Part shown: positions 53,142 to 62,642 of the stretch, piece after piece | Position numbering within the stretch: the stretch's first letter is position 1 | How the letters are laid out: every line of letters begins with the position of its first letter | Source: Mucilaginibacter gotjawali | GTDB lineage: Bacteria; Bacteroidota; Bacteroidia; Sphingobacteriales; Sphingobacteriaceae | Assembly: GCF_002355435.1 (NCBI RefSeq) | Contig: NZ_AP017313.1 | Location: forward strand, 4,526,001 to 4,590,000 | Length of the DNA: 64,000 nt | Direction of reading: 5' to 3' | Notes under the pieces: model-generated | Told to the model about the DNA's origin: nothing | The model's input: the letters and a program-made list of their open reading frames with translations, nothing else | Databases searched by the model: none | Program-made: the position numbers and the translations under genes

Positions 53142-53149
53142 TATATTTG
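53142..53149 (+). promoter_or_regulatory. Candidate -7 box upstream of zinc-ribbon gene
   Basis: TATATTTG fits the Bacteroidota -7 consensus TAnnTTTG and would give a leader of about 35 bp to the next start codon. The upstream -33 is only a T-rich stretch, so this is a weak candidate. Confidence 0.35.
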
Positions 53150-53189
53150 ATTAGCTTAAAATTGCTTTATAATCAAATTCCCTGATACT

Positions 53190-53381
53190 ATGGTTGCTTC
53201 ATTGCATGACAGAGGTAGTTTAGAGAAAACCGACCGAAAAGTTTATCATTGCCATAAGTGCAACACTGTTTGCGACACCCGGATTCATCGCGGTATTTTA
53301 GTAAAAACTTTACTTTTCTTTCTTCCGTTAAGGAGATATTTATGCCTCAATTGCAGGCGTAAATTTTATGTTTGGCACTAA
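53190..53381 (+). CDS. Small zinc-ribbon protein, copy 1
   Basis: The 63-residue basic protein reads MVASLHDRGSLEKTDRKVY and then YHCHKCNTVC, followed by the second knuckle YLCLNCRRKFYV. Two CxxC pairs spaced by about 31 residues fit a zinc ribbon. A paralogous smaller protein lies downstream. Such proteins could bind nucleic acid or protein, but the family is not one I recognise. It is Arg/Lys-rich, consistent with RNA or DNA contacts. Confidence 0.6.
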   Translation: MVASLHDRGSLEKTDRKVYHCHKCNTVCDTRIHRGILVKTLLFFLPLRRYLCLNCRRKFYVWH

Positions 53382-53514
53382 TCTCTGTTCACAATTATCT
53401 ATTTTTCAAATTCCCCCCAATAAATTACAGCACTTTTGTGTTTTACTTTTATTGTAGCAAAACAATTGGCGAATAAATTTCTTATATTTCTAACCCGGTA
53501 AACAACAGCGAATT

Positions 53515-53691
53515 TTGAGCGAAGAAGCAAGTATCAATAAAAAAAAATATTGCCCCATTTGCGGCGAGCCTTTTCATTTTCGGGTGCGCAGGAGTTGGTT
53601 ATTAAAACAGCTTTGGTTTATATTACCATATAAGAAATATTATTGCGCTAAATGCAAAAAAAACTTCTTTGTAAAATCGAAAAAGCCCTGA
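53515..53691 (+). CDS. Small zinc-ribbon protein, copy 2
   Basis: A TTG start at 53515 opens a 58-residue frame beginning LSEEASINKKKYCPICG (Met in the protein). The second knuckle reads KYYCAKCKKNFFVK. The two CxxC pairs and the terminal YCAKCKKNFFV match the upstream copy (YLCLNCRRKFYV), so they are paralogs. There is no ATG alternative with both knuckles. It is basic (many Lys) and follows copy 1 by about 130 bp of non-coding DNA. Confidence 0.6.
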   Translation: MSEEASINKKKYCPICGEPFHFRVRRSWLLKQLWFILPYKKYYCAKCKKNFFVKSKKP

Positions 53692-53837
53692 CTCCTTTTC
53701 GTGTTTTTACGATCTTCATTCAATTCTCCGTTTTATCGAACTACAAGTAAAGCCAGAATTTACTGCAGAATGATGTTACCGGCATAAATTGGCTACATAA
53801 TATTAAAGTGACTGGCTGATTTTACCTGGCCCAAAAA

Positions 53838-54932
53838 CTAACGTTTAAACGTTTTCAGCTCCCTATCAATCCGTTCGTTCCATCTCTCCTGTGCGGCGTG
53901 ATCGCCACCATGATTGGTTTCCTCGTCATACTGTTTTTGTAAACTGTCCATTTCTCTGTAGGCATCCAGGTAATCCACGTTAACCGGTCCGTCATAATTG
54001 GACACCGGTAAATATTCAGCCCTTATCCGCCGTTTAAAATGTTCAGCCACAATCCTGGCGATATCAAAATGCCGTTGTTCATGGTTTAAAGCATAATCAT
54101 TTTGCATACCTGCTTTTACCCAGCAATCGTTTTTGGGTATACAAACTTTTATGTCCAGTTCAAGGTTGATCGCGCCGTTGATAACCGTAGCTTTTTCGTT
54201 ATAGCCTATTGTTGCAAACACCTCGGCGTCAAACCTGCTTTGAGGCACTTTTCCATGAAAATCAGCCCAGGTTAATGGCCTGGTAAACGAATAATAAACC
54301 GTGTCCCCTTCGGTTTTCTCTGTGTAGTCGGTAAAGGTAACCTTTACCGTTTTTGCCAGGTTGATATTGGTTGCCGCCTGTTTATTCATCCAGGTGTTCA
54401 GATAAATCAGGGCGTTTGCCAGCGAATGCCGTAAAGTTGGTTCAGCATCCTGTACAGGGCCTCCGCTCCGGGTATATTGTATCTTACCATTGTAATCAAC
54501 AAGGTGTATGGTGTCGCCGTCCTCCCGCAGCAAGCTAAATGACATTACTGTTGAAACGTCACCGCTAACGTGTCCATCCTCCAACACCAGTTCACCTGCT
54601 TTAAACTGTTTAAGCCGGATAATAACCGGCCTGAGGGCTTTGTTTTTTGGCAGATTGTGGTTGATAAACCGTTTAATGGCCACGAAGCCGCCGCCCGCGA
54701 AATCATAGGGCTTACCGATAGCGGTGGCGCTTTGTCCGAGTATTGAAGCATACCATAGTATGCCGTTTTTATCTCCGCGCTCATCAATAACATTTTCTAT
54801 ATAAAACTCCTTTGGCGTTACAGGCACCTGTTCATCCTTTAATATAATTGAATCGTTTTGGATCTCAGCATGCTTAAAACCGGTTAAAACCAGTACTGTA
54901 AATATTAAAAAGATGAAAAAAAGCTTGCTCAT
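53838..54932 (-). CDS. Exported DUF922-like metalloprotease
   Basis: The ATG at 54932 (MSKLFFIFLIFTVLVLTGF) gives a signal peptide, while the longer frame to 54974 adds MIILCRDFRYW. The 364-residue product has a beta-rich N-terminal half and a C-terminal half with the domain signature LTWADFHGKVPQ and ALNHEQRHFDIARIV, where HEQRH is the HExxH zinc site. This is the DUF922 class of putative secreted peptidases. No third metal ligand is evident. No substrate or neighbour clue is visible. Confidence 0.8.
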   Translation of the reverse strand: MSKLFFIFLIFTVLVLTGFKHAEIQNDSIILKDEQVPVTPKEFYIENVIDERGDKNGILWYASILGQSATAIGKPYDFAGGGFVAIKRFINHNLPKNKALRPVIIRLKQFKAGELVLEDGHVSGDVSTVMSFSLLREDGDTIHLVDYNGKIQYTRSGGPVQDAEPTLRHSLANALIYLNTWMNKQAATNINLAKTVKVTFTDYTEKTEGDTVYYSFTRPLTWADFHGKVPQSRFDAEVFATIGYNEKATVINGAINLELDIKVCIPKNDCWVKAGMQNDYALNHEQRHFDIARIVAEHFKRRIRAEYLPVSNYDGPVNVDYLDAYREMDSLQKQYDEETNHGGDHAAQERWNERIDRELKTFKR

Positions 54933-55142
54933 TTTTGTTGACCAATAACGAAAATCCCGGCAAAGAATTATCAAATTTAACCAACAAATTACTCATCTTA
55001 ACAACCCTAAAGTTTTCCACACCAATACCAACCCTCTGATTCTATCCGTTAACAAACCAATGTTCTCCACAGTATGTGCATTACTATTGTGGAAATCGCT
55101 TAATGCGTTTAGCTATTTTTGAACATCGTTAGTTTGCGCCCT

Positions 55143-58100
55143 ATGATAAAATACAAATACGTCGCCTTTATTGTCCCGTTATTTCTTGCCTCCAGATTAT
55201 ACGCCCAGCAAAACCCCTCGTTCCAGGTTTATAATACCTATCATGCGGCTACAGACCTGCTTGATAAAGGCGAGTATGTTGCCGCTGCGCAACAGTTCCG
55301 GCTGGTTGAACAATCAAAACTTAAAGCCGGTACCCAATCGCGTTTCGAATCGGAATTAACCCTTTTAAAAGAGAATTCCCAATATTACGAAGCTTTGTGT
55401 GCGCTTGAACTCGAAAATGACGATGCCGAGAGCATGTTCCTGCGGTTTATAAAAGAACATCCTGAAAACCCTTTCACGCGCCTGGCTTATTTCCAGATCG
55501 GGAAGTCTTATTCAAAACGCGAGCAATGGGCCGAGGCCCTGGAATGGTTTGATAAGGTACAGGCCGATGAGTTAAGCGGCCGGGAAAATACGGAATACAA
55601 ATTCCGTAAAGGGTATGCTTATTTTTCAACCAATGACTATAAGCACGCCCAGGAGCTGTTCAGCGAAGTAAAAGGCCGCCGCTCGGAATATACCGACGAC
55701 GCTACCTATTACTTTGCCTACATTGCCTACATGAATAAGGATTATCACCTGGCGCTGGTAAATTTCCAAAGGTTAAAAAACTCGAAGAAATATGAGAACA
55801 GCTATCCTTATTACATTACAGCTGTTTACTTCCTTGACAACCGTTATGATGATGTGATCAGTTACGCGGTGCCTATTCTCAACAAAACCCATCAGCAAAA
55901 CGAACGGGAAATGCTGCGGCTGATCGCCGCTTCTTATTTCGCGAAAGCTAATTATGCTGACGCGGCCAAATATTATACCCGTTTTGAAAACGAGGACCTC
56001 GGCAAAACACAGACCACCCAGGATACCTACCAAATGGGCTACACTTTTTATAAAGTAGCCAACTATACCAAAGCCGCTACCGAACTGGAGAAACTACAAC
56101 AACAAAATGATGTATTTAGCCAGAACGGGGATTATACCCTGGGCGATGTTTTTCTGAGGTTAAATAACAAACAAAGCGCCCGCAGTGCTTTCTTCCTGGC
56201 ATCAAAGCTCAGCTTTGACAGGCAATTGCAGGAAGACGCGTTATACCAGTATGCCAAGTTATCCTACGAGCTGGATTACAACAACCAGGCACTGGATGCA
56301 ACCAGGCTTTATTTAAAAAATTACCCAAAAGCTAAACGTACCGACGAAGTAAAAACGTTACTGGGCGAGGAATTACTTAATTCGCACAATTATGCCGAAG
56401 CGGTGGATATACTGGAACCTATCCCCAATAAATCAGCCAGCGCTATGGCGGCTTACCAAAAGGTTACCTATTACCGTGGTCTTGAGTTTTATAACGAACG
56501 CGCTTTTGAGAACGCCATCGGCATATTCCTGCGTTCATTAAAACACCCGGTTGACTCGCATATTGCTACGTTAACCACTTACTGGATGGCTGAAGCCATG
56601 TACGAGGTTCGCAAATACGACGAATCGGTTGAAACCTTCCAGAAATTTTTGGACATGCCGGATGCTCCGGAAACGCCGGTTTACAATTACGCCAATTACG
56701 CACTGGCTTATGCGGCATTTGGCGGCGAAAAATACAGAACCGCCGCTACTTATTTCCTAAAGTTTTTAGATGGCGACGAAAAAGATGCCAATACTGTAAA
56801 CGATGCCATCACCCGCCTGGGCGACAGCTATTTTGTTTTAAAGAACTATAGCAGGGCATTAGACTATTATAACAAGATCATTGAGCGGCGCAGCCAGGGT
56901 GAAGACTACGCCTTATTTCAACGGGGTATGATCCAGGGGTTGCAGGGTGCACCTGATACCAAGATCAGCACGCTGAACGATGTTTTGAGCAAGTTCCCGA
57001 AATCTGACTATGCTGATGATGCATCGTTTGAGATAGCTTACACTTATTATGTAAAGAACGACACACTCAAGGCAAAAAGCGCGATGCTGGATATGATCCA
57101 GAAATACCCCACCAGCAGCTATGTGCCGCGTGCATTGGTTACCGTAGGTTTGATTGACTATAATGCCGGAAACGATAACCTGGCGATTGAATCTTTCAAA
57201 AAGGTGGTGCAGGATTATTCTTCAACCGATGAGGCCAAACAGGCGCTTAAGCAAATCGAAAAGATCTACACCGATAAGGGCGACGGGCAAACGTTTATTA
57301 GCTATGCGGCTACAGTGCCTATTGCAAACTATACCACGGCCGACCAGGAAAACATTATGTACACCTCTGCAAATAATCTGTATGCCAGGGGTGATTGGGA
57401 TGGCACAGTGGGTGCCGTGAATGCTTATTTTGATAAATTCCCAACCAAGCCCATTTACGAAAAAGGGGCGCGGTTCATCAGGGCCCAAAGCCTGGTAAAC
57501 CTTGGCCGCTCACAGGAAGCGGTTAATGACTATAACGTTATTTTAAACGACTGGACCAGTAATTATACTGAGCAATCCCTGATTGCCATGGCCAAACTTT
57601 ATATCTCGCAAAAGAAGTATAACGAAGCGGTTGTTTTCCTTAAAAAACTGGAAGTAAATTCGGAATATAAGGCCGACTACACTTTCGCCATAAACAACCT
57701 GCTGCTTTGCTACTCCCAGATGGAAATGCCTGACGATGCGCTGAATTACGTAAAACTGGTACGCGAAAATGAAAAAACCGCGCAGGAAGATAAGTTTAAA
57801 ACGGGCCTGTACGCTGGCCAGGCTTACCTGCAAAAGGGCGACACCACAAAAGCTGTAGTTGAATTTACTTATACCGTTACAAATACCAAAACAGTGGCCG
57901 CCGCTGAAGCAAAATACAACGTTGCCCGGATTGAATACCTTAAAGGCAAATACAAGGCATCGCAGAAAACCTGTTTTGAACTGGTGAAGGACCTGCCAAA
58001 CTATGATTATTGGGTAACGAAAACCTTTATCCTGCTGGCTGATAATTATGTGGCGCTGAAAGATAATTTCCAGGCAAAAGCTACGCTGCAGAGTATTATT

Positions 58101-58265
58101 GATAATTATAAAGGCGACGACGATATTTTACCAACCGCCAAACAAAAAATGGATCAATTAAGCCCGGGAAACAAAACCGAAATAAAATCAGATTCAACCG
58201 GCGTGAAGAAACGAAACATGAAGTCGGATACTACAGGGGTGAAGAAACAGGATAACAAAGAATAA
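55143..58265 (+). CDS. Large periplasmic TPR protein
   Basis: The ATG at 55143 (MIKYKYVAFIVPLFLASRLYAQ) gives a proper signal peptide; the upstream ATG at 55119 adds eight residues. The 1040-residue product is almost wholly tetratricopeptide repeats, e.g. AYFQIGKSYSKREQWAEALEWF, ATYYFAYIAYMNKDYHLALVNF and NALYARGDWDGTV-like units. The spaced units suggest a long superhelix for protein binding. It is 12 bp ahead of an outer-membrane barrel gene and begins the ExbB/ExbD/TonB cluster. A chaperone or scaffold role is inferred. A -7-like TATTTTTG is at 55114-55121. Confidence 0.8.
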   Translation: MIKYKYVAFIVPLFLASRLYAQQNPSFQVYNTYHAATDLLDKGEYVAAAQQFRLVEQSKLKAGTQSRFESELTLLKENSQYYEALCALELENDDAESMFLRFIKEHPENPFTRLAYFQIGKSYSKREQWAEALEWFDKVQADELSGRENTEYKFRKGYAYFSTNDYKHAQELFSEVKGRRSEYTDDATYYFAYIAYMNKDYHLALVNFQRLKNSKKYENSYPYYITAVYFLDNRYDDVISYAVPILNKTHQQNEREMLRLIAASYFAKANYADAAKYYTRFENEDLGKTQTTQDTYQMGYTFYKVANYTKAATELEKLQQQNDVFSQNGDYTLGDVFLRLNNKQSARSAFFLASKLSFDRQLQEDALYQYAKLSYELDYNNQALDATRLYLKNYPKAKRTDEVKTLLGEELLNSHNYAEAVDILEPIPNKSASAMAAYQKVTYYRGLEFYNERAFENAIGIFLRSLKHPVDSHIATLTTYWMAEAMYEVRKYDESVETFQKFLDMPDAPETPVYNYANYALAYAAFGGEKYRTAATYFLKFLDGDEKDANTVNDAITRLGDSYFVLKNYSRALDYYNKIIERRSQGEDYALFQRGMIQGLQGAPDTKISTLNDVLSKFPKSDYADDASFEIAYTYYVKNDTLKAKSAMLDMIQKYPTSSYVPRALVTVGLIDYNAGNDNLAIESFKKVVQDYSSTDEAKQALKQIEKIYTDKGDGQTFISYAATVPIANYTTADQENIMYTSANNLYARGDWDGTVGAVNAYFDKFPTKPIYEKGARFIRAQSLVNLGRSQEAVNDYNVILNDWTSNYTEQSLIAMAKLYISQKKYNEAVVFLKKLEVNSEYKADYTFAINNLLLCYSQMEMPDDALNYVKLVRENEKTAQEDKFKTGLYAGQAYLQKGDTTKAVVEFTYTVTNTKTVAAAEAKYNVARIEYLKGKYKASQKTCFELVKDLPNYDYWVTKTFILLADNYVALKDNFQAKATLQSIIDNYKGDDDILPTAKQKMDQLSPGNKTEIKSDSTGVKKRNMKSDTTGVKKQDNKE

Positions 58266-58277
58266 ATAAGACAAGCA

Positions 58278-60092
58278 ATGAAATTTAAATACATCTATAT
58301 ACTGCTTACCTTACTATCAGCATTATACTTTGTTCCTGCTGATGCGCAAATAAAGCACAAAAAAGCAAAAAAGCCTGCGGCGAAAGTTATTCGCAAAAAA
58401 CCGGCAGCTATTGCAAAAACAGCTCCGGTAAAAAAGGCCTCAGCTAAAGGCCTTGGAGATGAAGCGGCGAAAGTTAAAACTGATACCACCAAAAAAATGC
58501 CCTTAAGCGGCAATAGCCTGACGGAAGAAATTGTGGTAACCACTGCTTATAAACCTGTTTTGGCCGATGCGGTAAAGATCAGGATCAACCCCGACCTGGA
58601 GGATAAAACCCCATTTAAGGCACCGTTAACTTATTTCCCGGTTGATAAACGCCTGGAACTAAATACAGATATCAAACCTTTTAACGCTATGAAAATGCCG
58701 AAAGAACAGGATTCGGTATTGAATAATAACTATGTTAAAGTTGGCCTTGGCAGTTTAAAAACTACGTTTGGCGAAGCTTATTTTAACAATGGCCGCGACC
58801 AGGGTTTGCAATTTGGCGGCTATTTAAAACATTTTGCGCAGAGTGGCTCCTTGCCCGATCAGAAAATGAACCGCGAGGAAGCGGGCATTTTTGGCAAAAG
58901 CATTGGCCAGGTAACCTCATTAAGCGGCAGCATCAATTATAACTACAGGGGTAATTATTTTTATGGTTTCGACCAAACCAACCTTCCTCCGGCAAATCTG
59001 CAGCTGGACAAACAACACTTCAGCACCATCAGCGCGCAGGGCGAACTGACTAAAAACTATAAAGACGTTCCGAACGACTTTACTTACGCGCTTAAGTTGA
59101 GCGGCTATATGTATAACGATGCCTACCAGGCTAAAGAAAGCAATGTAGTGCTGTCCGGATTTTTAAACGAAACCATCAACCAGTTTTATGCGGGGCTTGC
59201 AGGTTCCATCGACGTGGCCACCCAGCAGGACAGCGCTTATAACTATAATAACAGCTTCATAAGGCTCAACCCCTATTTAAAATTCCAGGGCGACAGTTAT
59301 AAAATTGAAGCTGGGGTAAACATCGTCGATAACTTTGGGTTCACATCATCGTTCCACATTTTCCCGGCGGCAAAACTCGAATTACAACTGATCCCTAAAT
59401 ACCTGCGCATTTTTGTAGAGGCAAAGGGCGATGTAAACCGCTCATCGTTACTTGATTTCTCGAATACCAACCCATTTCTCGGGCAGAATATCGCGATCAA
59501 AAACTCGGTTGACCAACTGGACATTGCGGCGGGTTTAAAAGGCACGATATTGCCGGGCTTAGGTTTTAAGGCGACGATTTACCGCAACCAGGTAAAAGAT
59601 ATGCCTTTGTTTGTAAACAATTTTGATTTTGCAACCGGGTATAACCGTTTCACGGTGATCTACGTTAACGGCAAATCGCGGGTTAACGGTTTAAACGGCG
59701 AGTTGGATTACAAAGCATCGGACGATCTGGATATTTTTGGACGGGTAGAATTTAAGCAATACCAAATGCCCGCCGGTATCCAGCCATGGAACCTGCCTAC
59801 CTTCAAACTGACAGCGGGTACCGTTATCCATATCAGCAACCTGGTTAATGTGAGCGGATCGATGTTTATACGCGGATCGGCTATGGATCCATACCCTGCG
59901 ACCACCGGCAGCCTGGCGCCTACTACGATATCTTCATTTGTTGATTTGAGCGGCGAAGTGGAATATAAAGCAACCAAAAGATTATCAGTATTTGTACATA
60001 TAAACAATATTTTAAACGGAACAAATCAAACCTGGATATATTATCCTGACTACGGATTTAATATATTTGGCGGCGTTGGCTATAAATTTTGA
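58278..60092 (+). CDS. Plugless TonB-receptor-like barrel protein
   Basis: The 604-residue product has a signal peptide (FVPADAQ) and a Lys/Ala/Pro-rich periplasmic linker (KKPAAKVIRKKPAAIAK). Next comes TEEIVVTTAYKPVLADAVKI, reminiscent of the start of a TonB plug but followed directly by barrel strands (YVKVGLGSLKTTFGEAYF) to a C-terminal GVGYKF. I see no full plug domain. It is in an operon with the TPR protein, 12 bp downstream, and near the ExbB/D/TonB motor, so it may be the outer-membrane partner. Confidence 0.72.
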   Translation: MKFKYIYILLTLLSALYFVPADAQIKHKKAKKPAAKVIRKKPAAIAKTAPVKKASAKGLGDEAAKVKTDTTKKMPLSGNSLTEEIVVTTAYKPVLADAVKIRINPDLEDKTPFKAPLTYFPVDKRLELNTDIKPFNAMKMPKEQDSVLNNNYVKVGLGSLKTTFGEAYFNNGRDQGLQFGGYLKHFAQSGSLPDQKMNREEAGIFGKSIGQVTSLSGSINYNYRGNYFYGFDQTNLPPANLQLDKQHFSTISAQGELTKNYKDVPNDFTYALKLSGYMYNDAYQAKESNVVLSGFLNETINQFYAGLAGSIDVATQQDSAYNYNNSFIRLNPYLKFQGDSYKIEAGVNIVDNFGFTSSFHIFPAAKLELQLIPKYLRIFVEAKGDVNRSSLLDFSNTNPFLGQNIAIKNSVDQLDIAAGLKGTILPGLGFKATIYRNQVKDMPLFVNNFDFATGYNRFTVIYVNGKSRVNGLNGELDYKASDDLDIFGRVEFKQYQMPAGIQPWNLPTFKLTAGTVIHISNLVNVSGSMFIRGSAMDPYPATTGSLAPTTISSFVDLSGEVEYKATKRLSVFVHINNILNGTNQTWIYYPDYGFNIFGGVGYKF

Positions 60093-60138
60093 TAAATTGT
60101 AAAACGCCCAGGCGTTCAAAAAAAGAAAAGATAATTGC

Positions 60139-60305
60139 AGCTACCCTCTTTTTTGCCTGCAAAAGAGAGGGTGGTCGAGCGTAGCAAAGACCGGGTGAGT
60201 CAACCCGGCGGACATTAGCGCCAATGCATAGCGGCGAGTTTACTCACCCCGACTGCGCTACGCTGGTCGACCCTCTCTTCCGCAAGCGGTAAAGAGGGTA
60301 GCTAC
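60139..60305. repeat. 165-bp complex palindrome
   Basis: Outer arms GCTACCCTCTT and AAGAGGGTAGC pair. Inner arms AGAGGGTGGTCGAGCGTAGC and GCTACGCTGGTCGACCCTCT pair in part, as do GGGTGAGT and ACTCACCC. It can fold as a cruciform within the 296-bp gap between the barrel gene and the HU/SPOR gene. No gene is visible in this gap. Confidence 0.75.
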
Positions 60306-60388
60306 AGATGTTGTTAAATTTAAAACCTTTTAAACGAGAAAGGCGCACCGGGTTTTAATATTTTATAATAAACTGTACTTTAGCGAAA

Positions 60389-61441
60389 ATGAATTTAGCC
60401 GATTATTTAAGTGAACTTTTAGGGCAACAGGACGAAGTTAGCGTTCCGGGCCTTGGCTATTTTGTGCGTTTGCGTATTAAAGCTTATTATAGTGATAGCG
60501 AAGGCAGGTTTTACCCGCCGCATCACCAGGTAAAGTTTGTGCCTGAAATTAAAGAAGATGATACCTTTGCCCAGTATGTTGCTGATAATAAAAACATATC
60601 GCTGGCATCGTCAAAGTATTTTGTCGAGAAGTTTATCAGCAAATTAAAGGAGGATGCAGCCAGGGGGAAATACTTATTCGCTGACCTTGGGTCCTTCTTT
60701 ACGGAACAGGGCCAGCTTGTTTTTAAACCCAACGACCGCATACCTGCAGATCCTGCGTTTTATGGTTATCCACCGGTTGACATACCAAAAATTGGTACGC
60801 CGGTGCCTGTGGATGCAAAAAAACCGGTCGTCAATCAAACGCAATCCGTTACTGCGCCGCAGGCACCAGCCACAGCCGTAAGTACGGCTTATGTTAAACC
60901 TGTTCCGCAGCCGCAATACTATGAAGAGGACGTTGAGCCCAAAAAGACGATAAGCGTTTGGCTGATCGTGTTGATAGCGGTGGCGGTTTTGGCACTTGCA
61001 GTGTTTGGATTCTATAAATTCTATCCGTCGGCATTTGACAAGGTAAAAGAGGCTTTTAATAAAGTTACCGGTAAAACTGCAATGGTTGCACCCGCCGCGA
61101 AGCCGGTGGTAAAACCCGATACTGCAAAAAAAACAGTGGCCTTAACCGATACAAATAAAAAAAAAACGGCAGCACCGATAGATACTGTTAAACCATCGAG
61201 GTTTGAAGCAGTCGCAGATAAAGTTATACATCTTGGAAAAGCGAATGAACGGGTCAAATATCTTAAATCAATGGGGCTCAATGCTTACATTATAACGGAC
61301 GCGCCCGGACCGCTTATAAAAGTATCTGTCGGTTCTTTTAAAACTTATCATGAAGCCGACTCATTAATAAACGCACTATTGATAACCGGGCGAATAAACA
61401 AAAACTGGCGTCACCAGCCATTAGAAGTAAAAACCCAATAG
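60389..61441 (+). CDS. HU-CCDC81 and SPOR domain membrane protein
   Basis: The 350-residue protein has an N-terminal cytoplasmic part with two HU-like (HU-CCDC81) units: MNLADYLSELLGQQDEVSVPGLG with the VPGLG turn, and the following FVEKFISKLKEDAARGKYLFADLGSF. It has a single membrane segment (VWLIVLIAVAVLALAVFGFYKF) near residues 190-212 and a periplasmic Pro/Lys linker. The C-terminal SPOR-like domain (YIITDAPGPLIKVSVGSFKTYHEADSLI) ends the protein. SPOR binds denuded glycan strands at division septa. It precedes exbB by 16 bp. Confidence 0.85.
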   Translation: MNLADYLSELLGQQDEVSVPGLGYFVRLRIKAYYSDSEGRFYPPHHQVKFVPEIKEDDTFAQYVADNKNISLASSKYFVEKFISKLKEDAARGKYLFADLGSFFTEQGQLVFKPNDRIPADPAFYGYPPVDIPKIGTPVPVDAKKPVVNQTQSVTAPQAPATAVSTAYVKPVPQPQYYEEDVEPKKTISVWLIVLIAVAVLALAVFGFYKFYPSAFDKVKEAFNKVTGKTAMVAPAAKPVVKPDTAKKTVALTDTNKKKTAAPIDTVKPSRFEAVADKVIHLGKANERVKYLKSMGLNAYIITDAPGPLIKVSVGSFKTYHEADSLINALLITGRINKNWRHQPLEVKTQ

Positions 61442-61457
61442 AAATAAAACCACAACA

Positions 61458-62165
61458 ATGACATTATTATTCGAGCAGATAACCGATACAGCACACAAGC
61501 TAATTGATACAGCAAAAACCGCGGGCCAGCAAGTAGCTGCCGACCATGAAATTCGTTTTGGCGATCTGCTGGTAAAAGGCGGATGGGTAATGGTACCGAT
61601 AGGTATTTTGGCATTATTGGGCCTGGTGATTTTTTTTGAACGGTATTTCACCATCCGTAAAGCTTCGAAAGATGATTCCAACCTGATGATCCAGGTACGC
61701 GGAAGTATTTTATCAGGCAACCTTGAATCGGCCAAAGCCATTTGCCGCAACAGCAATACCCCCTTGGGCCGCATGCTGCAAAAAGGCTTGCTGCGTATAG
61801 GCCGCCCCATAAAAGACATTGAAGGCGCTATTGAAAACGTGGGTAAACTGGAAGTTTCCAAACTGGATAAAAACATAGGCATTTTGGGCATCGTAGCAGG
61901 TATTGCCCCCATGTTTGGCTTTTTGGGTACCATTATTGGGGTTATCAAAATTTTTTATGATATCTCCGAAACAGGAAATTTAAGTATCGGCGTTATATCA
62001 GGTGGCTTGTACGTAAAAATGATCACTTCGGCAGCTGGTTTAATGGTTGGTATTGTAGCTTATGTAGGCTACCATATCCTGAACATTATGGTGGAGAAAG
62101 TGATCCTGAGACTGGAAACAGACGCTATTGAATTTATTGATCTTTTAGAGGAACCGAGCAAATGA
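61458..62165 (+). CDS. exbB: ExbB/TolQ/MotA family motor protein
   Basis: The 235-residue inner-membrane protein has an N-terminal periplasmic-facing region and three membrane segments: VMVPIGILALLGLVIFFERY, LGIVAGIAPMFGFLGTIIGVI (the key second helix with a Thr near the proton path) and MITSAAGLMVGIVAYVGYH. It forms the proton channel with ExbD. The stop overlaps the exbD start by 4 bp (ATGA), showing coupled translation. It could equally be TolQ-like; the pairing with TonB-like and SPOR proteins does not decide. Confidence 0.92.
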   Translation: MTLLFEQITDTAHKLIDTAKTAGQQVAADHEIRFGDLLVKGGWVMVPIGILALLGLVIFFERYFTIRKASKDDSNLMIQVRGSILSGNLESAKAICRNSNTPLGRMLQKGLLRIGRPIKDIEGAIENVGKLEVSKLDKNIGILGIVAGIAPMFGFLGTIIGVIKIFYDISETGNLSIGVISGGLYVKMITSAAGLMVGIVAYVGYHILNIMVEKVILRLETDAIEFIDLLEEPSK

Positions 62166-62560
62166 ATTTAAGAAAAAGACAAAGGGGCGTTTCGGCTGAG
62201 GTGCATACCTCTGCCATGAACGACATTATGTTCTTTCTGCTCCTTTTTTTCCTGATAGCGGCAACATTAACCAACCCCAATGTGATCAAGTTATTGCTGC
62301 CAAAATCGTCATCGGGAAAACCGATCTCGAAAAAAACGCTGAATGTTACCATCAGCAAGGAGTTGCAGTACACAGTAGATAATAAACCTATTGCACTTGC
62401 TGATTTGCCGGCCGCTTTGACAAATTATAAAAACATTTCGCCCGATCTCACCATTATATTACATGTCGACAAAACAGTGGCCATACAGGACATTGTTGAG
62501 GTGATGGATATATCAAATAAATTAAATATAAAACTCGTTTTAGCAACGATACCGAAATAA
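62162..62560 (+). CDS. exbD: ExbD/TolR family motor protein
   Basis: The 132-residue product has the N-terminal motif AEVHTSAMNDIMFFLLLFFLIAATL with the essential Asp in NDIMF near residue 21 inside its single membrane helix. A periplasmic KLLLPKSSSGKPISKKTLNV domain follows. The Asp takes part in proton flow with ExbB. Its start overlaps the exbB stop (ATGA) by 4 bp. Both form the energised pair for the TonB-like protein 83 bp downstream. Confidence 0.92.
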   Translation: MNLRKRQRGVSAEVHTSAMNDIMFFLLLFFLIAATLTNPNVIKLLLPKSSSGKPISKKTLNVTISKELQYTVDNKPIALADLPAALTNYKNISPDLTIILHVDKTVAIQDIVEVMDISNKLNIKLVLATIPK

Positions 62561-62565
62561 AGAAG

Positions 62566-62642
62566 TTGATGGTTGATGGTTCATAGTTCATGGCAAAGCC
62601 GCAAAACACTATGAACCATCAACCATGAACCATGAACTAACA
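62566..62642. repeat. GATGGTTCATAGT hairpin repeat before TonB-like gene
   Basis: GATGGTTGATGGTTCATAGT on the left pairs with ACTATGAACCATCAACCATG on the right around a 20-base loop. It fills the gap from the exbD stop to the start codon of the TonB-like gene. It also contains an upstream in-frame ATG that I reject as start. Confidence 0.75.

Noticed and set aside
62625..62642. Upstream ATG of the TonB-like gene (MNHELT)
   Set aside because: These residues are coded by the repeat GAACCATGAACTAACA region and the next ATG gives a normal short N-region before the membrane helix.
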